Of a stretch of DNA of 33,594 nt, positions 26,436-33,594 are shown piece by piece. The position numbers and the translations under genes are program-made. Numbering within the stretch: position 1 is the first letter of the stretch; every line of letters starts with the position of its first letter. The stretch is from Microcaldota archaeon. Its GTDB lineage: Archaea > Micrarchaeota > Micrarchaeia > Micrarchaeales > CABMGC01. The notes beneath the pieces are model-generated. The model was not told the DNA's origin, searched no databases, and saw nothing but the letters and a program-made list of their open reading frames with translations. The DNA is taken from assembly GCA_027366155.1 (NCBI GenBank), contig DAHXKV010000021.1, positions 1 through 33,594 on the forward strand. The letters run 5' to 3'.

Positions 26436-27074
26436 ATGGACAATAGGGAAAGAAATCTGGAAATAGAAGAAATGCTGTCCAGGTTAGGGATAGAGGTAAG
26501 AAACGCCCAGCTCCCTGTTGGCGATTACATCGTGTCTAAAAGGATGTGCATCGAGAGGAAGGCAGGCAAAGATTTCGAGAGCTCGATAATGGATTCCAGG
26601 CTCTTCGAACAGGCACACAGAATGGCCGAAGCTTTTGAAAGGAGGTTGTTTATAGTAGAAAACAACCACGCTGATCCGGCACTAAGCAGGCACGTGCTAC
26701 TTGGTGCAATCCTAAAACTCTACTCCGAATATGGTACACAAGTGCTTTTTTCAGAAGGCCCCGAGGAAACTGCCTACATTGTGGGAAGACTTGCAGAGAG
26801 GGAACAACAGGAAATGGCTAACGAGCCTCTTGTTATGGGGAGAAAGAAGGCCTATTCAAGAGCACAATGGCAGTTGTTCACCTTGGGTACGATTCCTGGA
26901 ATAGGCCCTGTCCTCTCAAGGAATCTGCTTCTGACGTTCAAGACCCTCCGCAATATAGCAAACCTGGAAATTACAGACCTCACTGTTGTGGAGAAAATAG
27001 GCAGGAAAAAGGCTGAAAACATATACTCGATAATGAACTCGGAGTATAGCGAAGAGGTTAATGCGAATCGGTGA
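26436..27074 (+). CDS. ERCC4/XPF-Mus81-type nuclease with C-terminal HhH
   Basis: 'DNRERN...LPVGDYIVSKRMCIERKAGKDFESSIMDSRLFEQ'; HhH 'IPGIGPVLSRNLL'. Confidence 0.88.
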   Translation: MDNRERNLEIEEMLSRLGIEVRNAQLPVGDYIVSKRMCIERKAGKDFESSIMDSRLFEQAHRMAEAFERRLFIVENNHADPALSRHVLLGAILKLYSEYGTQVLFSEGPEETAYIVGRLAEREQQEMANEPLVMGRKKAYSRAQWQLFTLGTIPGIGPVLSRNLLLTFKTLRNIANLEITDLTVVEKIGRKKAENIYSIMNSEYSEEVNANR

Positions 27075-27990
27075 ACTGGCTTCCTGCCACCTCTGCCGCA
27101 GTTTCTGTATCAAATCGTATCTCAATCTCCTTGAGCAGCTTTACTCTGTTTAATTTAGCAAAGTTCTCCACAGCCTCCCTGCTATTCCCTATTATGATGA
27201 AATCCTTTCCGCCCTTTGCGCCTGCCCTCTCCATGGCTTTGCTTATCTGCATTGTACCTGCAACAAAAAGGAGAACTTCTACTGAAAAGGAGTTGCTGCG
27301 CATCGCACCCTCCTCCATCCTCAACAATGCACTTAATATTGACGGGCCAATCCTTCCAACAATCTTCTTGCTGTAATCCAGAAGTATTATCGTGGCATTA
27401 CTGTCTGGAATTCCTTTAGATGCCTCAATTAGCCTTTCAATTGGTTGCTCTGCCGAAGAACGAAAAGCTACGTACCCTACATTATCTAAGCTCGAGGAGC
27501 GATGCGAAATCCTGCGGTACTCACTTCCCCCAAGCACATAAGCCTTTCTTCCTTCAGGAATCCTTTTTGTGAAGAGTTCCTTCGGGAGGTCTCCGATAGG
27601 CGTCTCTCTGAAACCCAGGTTCAAGAGAAGATTAACCCCCCGTTCAGTATTCTTCTTTATGGCAACTATAGTGCCACCGGGATTCTCGGAAAAATACTTC
27701 TCCACAAGAACTCTTGTTATTTCAGAGCCTATTCCCTGCCCTCTGAATCCCTCATCAACTACTGCAGACCTTAATTCTCCCCATCCGGAATTTTTCCAGA
27801 CATGTATGGCCTCATGCGCAATTATTCTGTCACTGTAGCCTATCACCGAGTTGCCTTTAGATACCCAGTCCAGAACTTCTGCCTTGGTGACCTCCAATAC
27901 TGCCCCGCTAATCCGTGATTCGGCATTTACTAGGCCCACTATGTCCTCCGAATGACTCTTTTCTGCCTTTCCTATCTTTACCTTATGCAT
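27058..27990 (-). CDS. GNAT N-acetyltransferase domain fused to a Cgi121-like (KEOPS) domain
   Basis: N-term 'LRSAVVDEGFRGQGIGSEITRVLVEKYF...NLGFRE'; C-term 'ALLRMEEGAMRSNSFSVEVLLFVAGTMQISKAMERAGAKGGKDFIIIGNS' matches the Cgi121/TPRKB core. Confidence 0.75.
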   Translation of the reverse strand: MHKVKIGKAEKSHSEDIVGLVNAESRISGAVLEVTKAEVLDWVSKGNSVIGYSDRIIAHEAIHVWKNSGWGELRSAVVDEGFRGQGIGSEITRVLVEKYFSENPGGTIVAIKKNTERGVNLLLNLGFRETPIGDLPKELFTKRIPEGRKAYVLGGSEYRRISHRSSSLDNVGYVAFRSSAEQPIERLIEASKGIPDSNATIILLDYSKKIVGRIGPSILSALLRMEEGAMRSNSFSVEVLLFVAGTMQISKAMERAGAKGGKDFIIIGNSREAVENFAKLNRVKLLKEIEIRFDTETAAEVAGSQFTDSH

Positions 27991-28009
27991 AAAATCCTTC
28001 CAAGGCTAC

Positions 28010-28912
28010 TCAGCTTATCCATGTGCCTGAGCTTCCTGGCCTGAAAACCGCCTTCAGCAGTTCATGGTCCTCGCATCCTATTATTCCGGTCTTCACTCCA
28101 GGTATGCCTGCCAGTCCAGCCGCAGCTTTTATTTTTGGGGCCATCCCTCCGTTTATCTCCCCCCTGCTGACTAAGCCAAGAGCTTCTGACCTGCTTATCT
28201 CGTCAACCACCTTCCCACCAACAAAAACACCCTTGGTTTCCGTGACAAAAACTGCCACAGGCGGCGGTGTCAGGGTAACCTTTGCGATAACCTCGGCAAT
28301 CTCGTCAGCATTCACATTCAATACCTTTCCTTTCATGTCCCTCGCGGATGGCGTAACTACCACTACCCTGCCCGAAAGTGCCATGCATCTAAGAATCCCG
28401 CAGCCCTTTCTGTTGATTTCCATTATCCTAAATGTGTCCTCTCCTGAAAATGTCCCAACAAGCCCAAGTTCTGGCTTCTGTTCAGCTACAAAGGCCTTGC
28501 GCCCCAAAACATGGACAGCAACAATTCCATTGCTCCTAAGTTTTGTTACAATGTCTTCCCCAAGCTGCTTCAAGACCTCCTGGACAACCTTGATCGATTC
28601 CGGCGTTGTAACCCGTAGCCCTCCACGGAACTCTACGGGGATTTTGAGTTCGGAGAGGCGTTCATCAATTTTCTTCCCTCCCCCATGTATTACTGTAATG
28701 GGTATGCCAAACTCATGCAGATCATGCAAATCCTCGAGAAGCGTTCCCGTTTTCCCGTTGAGCGATCCTCCTATCTTTACCACGACTCCGCCGCGCTTCT
28801 TTAATCTCCCCACCGTTTCAGTCGCCTCGCTTACTCTCCTCAGTTCAGTAACTATTGAAGACGGTCTTCCGTGAATTTTGCCTACAACCTCTGTGATTCT
28901 CTGGGCTTCCAT
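28010..28912 (-). CDS. Acetylglutamate kinase-like amino acid kinase (ArgB family)
   Basis: 'VVKIGGSL...VIHGGGKKIDERLSEL...GGLRVTTPESIKVVQEVL...VLNVNADEIAEVIA...INGGMAPKIKAA'. Confidence 0.88.
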   Translation of the reverse strand: MEAQRITEVVGKIHGRPSSIVTELRRVSEATETVGRLKKRGGVVVKIGGSLNGKTGTLLEDLHDLHEFGIPITVIHGGGKKIDERLSELKIPVEFRGGLRVTTPESIKVVQEVLKQLGEDIVTKLRSNGIVAVHVLGRKAFVAEQKPELGLVGTFSGEDTFRIMEINRKGCGILRCMALSGRVVVVTPSARDMKGKVLNVNADEIAEVIAKVTLTPPPVAVFVTETKGVFVGGKVVDEISRSEALGLVSRGEINGGMAPKIKAAAGLAGIPGVKTGIIGCEDHELLKAVFRPGSSGTWIS

Positions 28913-28980
28913 ATTACCAAAGTTATATGGTTTTGCTTATATTTATGTTTTGTGTGTCAAAAGAATCAAAATTGCCCAGT

Positions 28981-29000
28981 TATGTATCAAATGATACATA
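28981..29000. promoter_or_regulatory. Perfect inverted repeat TATGTATCA-AA-TGATACATA, candidate operator in divergent argB-like / ACT-regulator promoter
   Basis: 9-bp arms, 2-nt spacer; overlaps the plus-strand TATA-like 'catataaat' about 27 nt before ATG 29028. Confidence 0.75.
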
Positions 29001-29027
29001 TAAATGTCTAAGCGCCTTCATACTACC

Positions 29028-29615
29028 ATGTCAATTGCAAACATTGTCCGGCTGTACATATCAAACAAGCCCTTTCTAAGGGAGGCGATAGAAAGCGGCG
29101 TGATAAACCAGAGCGCCTTATCCAGATCTATACAGCGATCCCTGGGCATTAAGGACTACTATGCAGTCAAGGCAGCAGTCAGGCGCCACTGCAATGCCCT
29201 CGGAAAAAACAAGCTTAACATAGAAAAGAGGGCTCTCTCTGTCTTAAAAGGGAACAAACTGACATTGGCAAACAAGATATCGGTGATTGTAACTGAGAGG
29301 GACATAGACTCTGACTTTATTGCAAAGATAAGAATAGGCAACCAGTACACCTACCTTCTGGATTCAGAGAAGCAACTTTCAAAACAGACATATGCAAAAA
29401 CGCAGCGCATCTATAGGAATTGCTCCGCAATAACAATACACTCTGGCGAAGATGTGGAAAATGTTTCTGGAGTAATGGCCTTTGTCACGTCTTTGTTTGC
29501 CGAGTATGAAATAAACATAATCGAGCTTATCTCGTGCTATACCGAAAACGTCCTTGTAGTAAGAGAGGAGGATGCAATGAAGGGCTACAGCCTCCTCTCC
29601 GAGCTTGTCAGGTAG
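29028..29615 (+). CDS. ACT-domain regulator (COG2150-like) with N-terminal HTH-like region
   Basis: C-term 'VSGVMAFVTSLFAEYEINIIELISCYTENVLVVREEDAMKGYSLLSEL' (ACT); ATG 29028 chosen because the TATA-like element overlaps the earlier ATG at 29004. Confidence 0.75.
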   Translation: MSIANIVRLYISNKPFLREAIESGVINQSALSRSIQRSLGIKDYYAVKAAVRRHCNALGKNKLNIEKRALSVLKGNKLTLANKISVIVTERDIDSDFIAKIRIGNQYTYLLDSEKQLSKQTYAKTQRIYRNCSAITIHSGEDVENVSGVMAFVTSLFAEYEINIIELISCYTENVLVVREEDAMKGYSLLSELVR

Positions 29616-29645
29616 AATCCCTGCCTGAGAAGGCATCATTTATCT

Positions 29646-30185
29646 TTATCTCAGGTGCGTGACTATTGCCGCCACAATCCCCAAAACTGCCAGGCCTGCG
29701 CCTATCTCAATCCCGTTATCTACCATGCTGTTCTCCCTTCTGGTAGACTTGAGTGCCGTACCTTTCTCTACTGCCATCCAGATATTTCCTGCGGCCGGTT
29801 CGTTCCCGCATTTCTCGGCCTTCAGCTTCTGGACCTGATCGCTATATCTCGCTGCAGCCTTCGCAACCCATACTGGTGGTGTCGAATACGTTGCATTAAA
29901 CTTTCCTCCAACGCCAAGCAACACTACCGTACCATTTGATCCGGCGTACATTCTGCTTGCATTTACATTGCATATCCCGTTGTCATTTTCCGCGGTTATC
30001 CTGTACGTGGTCCCATTCGGGCCTGTGACTGCAATTGCGCCTACCACTGGCTTCTCCGTAGCCCTGCCAGTATTGAAAATACCTCCAAACGTCCCGTTCA
30101 TCTGCCCTGCGCAGCCTCCAAGCATCGCTGCGGCGGTTAATGCGGCAACCGGTCTTATGGTCCTTTGGTTCATCATAGAAATCAT
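29646..30185 (-). CDS. Putative lipoprotein with C-terminal TM
   Basis: N-term 'RPVAALTAAAMLGGCAG' (lipobox-like LGGC); C-term 'GIEIGAGLAVLGIVAAIVTHLR'. Confidence 0.65.
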   Translation of the reverse strand: MISMMNQRTIRPVAALTAAAMLGGCAGQMNGTFGGIFNTGRATEKPVVGAIAVTGPNGTTYRITAENDNGICNVNASRMYAGSNGTVVLLGVGGKFNATYSTPPVWVAKAAARYSDQVQKLKAEKCGNEPAAGNIWMAVEKGTALKSTRRENSMVDNGIEIGAGLAVLGIVAAIVTHLR

Positions 30186-30283
30186 AAGTAAATCTCTATT
30201 TTCAGATATTTAAATGGCTGCATTCAAAAAAAGATAGTTTTATAAACTCACCTCATTAATCGTGTATCTGCCTACATGTAGTT

Positions 30284-31567
30284 ATGCACATCCGACCCAC
30301 CTGCCTGAATGACGATGATATAAATTTTCACAATCAAATGTTTCTTTGTGCTGGGATGTTTGATTTTACCGTGAAGAAGGACTTCTCCGTATACGAAAAC
30401 ATGAAGGATCCATCCTTCCTGAAGAAGTTCTACAAGTTCAAGACAGTTGAAATGATAAAGAGCAATGAGATATACGGCTCATCGCCACCTGACCTCTTTG
30501 TTGGGAGGATAGGATACCCTGACGTCTATATAGGGCCGCTGGTTCCCCCACTTCTGGGAGACACCGGAATCATGGGAACTCCAGAGATGTGGGTAGGTAA
30601 AACAATCAACGAAATAGTAGAGCTACGGTCGCTGCTTGTCAGGGGCATGTACCGGACTAAGGTCACAAACCCCGACAAGGGGAGGATAGAGCAGGCACTC
30701 AAAGAGATAGCCCTTGCCGACAGGTTCACCCCTATCGACTTGACCCTAAAGAACAGGCCTGCGCCTAACATGAGCTTCAGTGAGAACAGCCAGCCTTTCG
30801 GCCCGAGCGCCCCACTCGAAAGCATAACTGTGGGGAACATGCACGCGGAACAGCATGTTGAAGACGCATACCTTGACACGTCAATGCCGGCATCCGAAGC
30901 GATAGTGGAGCTATACTCAAAGGGGGTCCTGGTATCCAAGATACAGAAAGCCCTGGCTGCAGGTCTGCTGGGGCGCGGCAAATCGCGGAGGTTTGTCCCG
31001 ACTCGCTGGAGCATAACTGCTACTGACGACACACTCTCAAAGCACAAGCTGAAAGAGCTAAAGCAGATGGGGACAATAGGCAAGGTGGAGCTTTACGAGA
31101 GCGTCGCACTGGACAACCGCTGGGTGATAATAATGATGCCGGGCCAATGGGAATACGAATCGATGGAGGCGTGGTATCCTAATACTACCTGGAACTCAAG
31201 CAGCAAGGAAATAGACATAGGTGCCTCCTACGAGCCCTTCTGCGGAAGAAAGACCTATGCTGAAATAGGTGGGTGCTACTATGCTGCAAGGCTCGCAGTC
31301 ACAGAGCTCCTCCAGAAGAAGCAAGCCCAGGCGAAAGTACTTATACTGCGGGAAGTGCATTCGGGGTATATAATGCCCGTGGGCGTCTGGAATGTCAGGG
31401 AGCATGTGAGGGCAACCCTTAATGCACCGCCATCAGAATTCGAGAGCATGGCTTCTGCGCTCGCATACGCCTCGAAGAAGCTTGAGATACCCGTACGGAC
31501 ATGGATCGAGAACAGCACCATGCTCAAACGGCACATATACCAAAAACGTCTTGCCACAAACCTATGA
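30284..31567 (+). CDS. Nre family DNA repair protein (DUF650/DUF651)
   Basis: 'YGSSPPDLFVGRIGYPDVYIGPLVPPLLGDTGIMGTPEMWVGKTINEIVELRSLLVRG', 'FVPTRWSITATDDTLSK'. Confidence 0.9.
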   Translation: MHIRPTCLNDDDINFHNQMFLCAGMFDFTVKKDFSVYENMKDPSFLKKFYKFKTVEMIKSNEIYGSSPPDLFVGRIGYPDVYIGPLVPPLLGDTGIMGTPEMWVGKTINEIVELRSLLVRGMYRTKVTNPDKGRIEQALKEIALADRFTPIDLTLKNRPAPNMSFSENSQPFGPSAPLESITVGNMHAEQHVEDAYLDTSMPASEAIVELYSKGVLVSKIQKALAAGLLGRGKSRRFVPTRWSITATDDTLSKHKLKELKQMGTIGKVELYESVALDNRWVIIMMPGQWEYESMEAWYPNTTWNSSSKEIDIGASYEPFCGRKTYAEIGGCYYAARLAVTELLQKKQAQAKVLILREVHSGYIMPVGVWNVREHVRATLNAPPSEFESMASALAYASKKLEIPVRTWIENSTMLKRHIYQKRLATNL

Positions 31568-31570
31568 GCA

Positions 31571-33586
31571 TCAGTCTTTTTCAAAGGCTATCTCCGAAAT
31601 GCTTCCTCCCACTACCTGAAATGAGTCCCTAGGTTTCTTCTTTCCCGCCTGGCCAATCCACGCTGCATACTCTTTACCCTCCAGCAGCCGTTCAAACCTC
31701 GCCTCTCCCACACTGTCAGTAATGGCATTCCCTACGTTTTCGCCTACATATCTCAATGAAACAGAAAGGCCCCTGAAGCCGTTTCCGTCCTTGTCCCTAA
31801 CCCTTATCACTGTCGGCTGCCTCTCCTCTTCCTGGCAACTATCGCTGGCAGCATTGGATTGTGGAAGAGCGTAAAGCCTTGTCTTTATGAACAAAGAGCT
31901 TGCAGGGCTCTTCACCCCGCCGATTTCGTTCACATAACTAAGTGTGCATATTCTATGCTCAAGCGATTTAAGCTTTTCCTCAAGCGCTTCTGCGTCTTTT
32001 GCGTCAAAAATCAGGTCTGCAACAGCATTTCTGGCAGAATCGGAGCTCTGCCTGAAATAAAGCTTATTCTGGCACAACCTCCTTATATGCAGGTTTATTT
32101 CAGAAGCCCCATGCGTTATCAACATTATGCCCACTCCTTTCTTTCTAAAGTCCTGTATTCTTTGCTTAAGGTCCACTGTTGCTGCAGATATCTCTTCATT
32201 GTCGAAAATAAGCTGCGCCTCCTCCAGGCATACCAGAAGTCTGAGCTTTCCATTCCCATTCAAGTCTAGGCTTTCCGAATAAGCATATATCTGGTTGAGA
32301 ACAAGGGCGTAAAAGAAAGGCTTCATGCTATTGCTTATATTGGAGAGGTCAAATACTACGTTTTCATCGATAAATGACTCAAGGCACGCTCCTTCCTTAT
32401 ATGCAAATTGCGGCTTCATCAGCAGCAACCTCAGGCTCTGCAGTCCTGCGATTATGTTCTCCCCGTGCTTGGTGTACTTCACTCCCGCATTGTTCCTATG
32501 CCCATGTCGCTCTGCAACCGATTCCTCTATCTCCTTGTAAACTTCTGTAGGATCGGGCTTATTAGTCCTTGAATACACCCTTCCAAAACTCGAAAGAAGG
32601 CACTTCTCCATTGCATTTTTATACGGCCCTGCGTTAGATGCATGTGCCATTAGCATTGCAAGATTCTCATAAAAACCCTCCCTCCTTAAATTATCTGGGC
32701 ATCTAAAAAAATTAATCTTCTCCCCCTCGCCACATACTCTCACTATCTTCATCTTATTCTTAATTCCAAAATCAATCCATTCTTCGGTAGGCGCAACAAT
32801 TACTACCTTGGTTTGGTCTCTGTTGAGCACCTGTTCCACAAGGTCCATGGCTGCGAATGTCTTTCCCGAACCAGGAAGCCCGGTCACAAGAGTGCCTAGA
32901 TTCAGGGAAGACAGCACCGAAGATACGCGCGTATCTGTCTCCCTAACGGAGCCCTCCAGATAAGAGCCAAAGACTATCTCCTCCTTCTCACATTCAAGTG
33001 GGTGTTGTGCAAAAACGGCCCTAGAAAGCAGGACTCTATCTGTCAATGTTATCATCCTCGAAGCTCTGCTTTGAGAAAGCTGGACGCCGCGGTACCCCTC
33101 AAGCTTCCGGCGCAGGTCTAGAAAATCGCTGCAGTAAACAGCCTTTTCCTTCAGTATCAGCAACTTGCTCTTCAAGTACCTGTAAAAAAGGCCATCTGCT
33201 GAAATGTTTGATGCGAACACCACTCTATAAGAAAACCCGTTCCCCATTATGATCTCCTGTAAGTTTTCGAGAAAGATGATGTCTGCCCTCTTCTCATCGG
33301 ATCCATGATAAAGCTCGCTTTGAACGGAACCTGAACTTGTCCCTCTCGCCCCAAAATTCCTTGTAATGCGAAGTTCTCCTCCGCTCATATTATTTTCTAC
33401 CCTCCTTATTTCACTCCTTGCATCCTTCAGACTGCCTGGAAAAAATGAGACAAACACCTCGCTTTCTGTGCCTCCAAGCACAGAAAACATATTTTCGAGT
33501 GGCTTTTCGATTCTGTAGCCTTTCTCACTAAAAGGTTCAAAGGCCGAGGCAAAGCGGAACATACTACTCCTCGGAACCGGCGGCAC
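31571..33586 (-). CDS. Second HerA/VirB4-like ATPase with C-terminal Ig/carboxypeptidase-regulatory-like domain; N-terminus may extend past the window
   Basis: Walker A 'GLPGSGKT'; Walker B 'LLVCLEEAQ'; 'GIMLITHGASEI'; C-term 'TVIRVRDKDGNGFRGLSVSLRYVGENVGNAITDSVGEARFERLLEGKEYAAWI'. Confidence 0.8.
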   Translation of the reverse strand: MPPVPRSSMFRFASAFEPFSEKGYRIEKPLENMFSVLGGTESEVFVSFFPGSLKDARSEIRRVENNMSGGELRITRNFGARGTSSGSVQSELYHGSDEKRADIIFLENLQEIIMGNGFSYRVVFASNISADGLFYRYLKSKLLILKEKAVYCSDFLDLRRKLEGYRGVQLSQSRASRMITLTDRVLLSRAVFAQHPLECEKEEIVFGSYLEGSVRETDTRVSSVLSSLNLGTLVTGLPGSGKTFAAMDLVEQVLNRDQTKVVIVAPTEEWIDFGIKNKMKIVRVCGEGEKINFFRCPDNLRREGFYENLAMLMAHASNAGPYKNAMEKCLLSSFGRVYSRTNKPDPTEVYKEIEESVAERHGHRNNAGVKYTKHGENIIAGLQSLRLLLMKPQFAYKEGACLESFIDENVVFDLSNISNSMKPFFYALVLNQIYAYSESLDLNGNGKLRLLVCLEEAQLIFDNEEISAATVDLKQRIQDFRKKGVGIMLITHGASEINLHIRRLCQNKLYFRQSSDSARNAVADLIFDAKDAEALEEKLKSLEHRICTLSYVNEIGGVKSPASSLFIKTRLYALPQSNAASDSCQEEERQPTVIRVRDKDGNGFRGLSVSLRYVGENVGNAITDSVGEARFERLLEGKEYAAWIGQAGKKKPRDSFQVVGGSISEIAFEKD

Positions 33587-33594
33587 GCATCTTT

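Noticed and set aside
28023-28874. 283-aa plus-strand ORF opposite the ArgB-like gene
   Set aside because: Antisense shadow of a clear amino acid kinase; Pro/Ser/Thr-rich artefact.
1-33594. CRISPR arrays, IS elements, integrases
   Set aside because: No regularly spaced short repeats, transposase or integrase ORFs were seen on either strand.

Overview
Archaeal chromosomal segment. Gene content, TATA-box promoters, compact spacing and class III signal-peptide proteins of the 'QSAMEYLMTYGWAILI' type suggest a DPANN lineage, probably Micrarchaeota-like; this taxonomic call is an inference. Left to right: (i) two tandem paralogous LamG/pilin-like surface-protein genes, duplicated with their promoters; (ii) a tight six-gene operon of a HerA/VirB4-like ATPase, a standalone copy of its C-terminal helical domain, a Zn-ribbon membrane protein, a coiled-coil/winged-helix protein, a 52-aa sORF absent from the ORF track, and a 798-aa bitopic membrane protein; (iii) a housekeeping block: prefoldin beta, an RMD1/DUF155-like protein, Pth2, PriS, L15e, Pcc1-like, L3-L4-L23-L2-S19-L22-S3-L29-SUI1; (iv) Nth, a phosphodiesterase, and a minus-strand operon RHH - 102-aa protein - CysD-like - CysN-like - GT4; (v) ThrRS and an ERCC4 nuclease; (vi) an ArgB-like kinase next to an apparent GNAT-Cgi121 (KEOPS) fusion, divergent from an ACT-domain regulator with a perfect palindrome in the shared promoter; (vii) Nre repair protein and a second HerA/VirB4-like ATPase carrying a C-terminal Ig/carboxypeptidase-regulatory-like domain. 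No rRNA, tRNA, CRISPR array or transposase was recognised. Best candidates for undescribed biology: the HerA operon beside the LamG pilin-like genes, the GNAT-Cgi121 fusion, and the RHH/CysD/CysN/GT4 operon. No database search was run; all family calls are from motif recognition.
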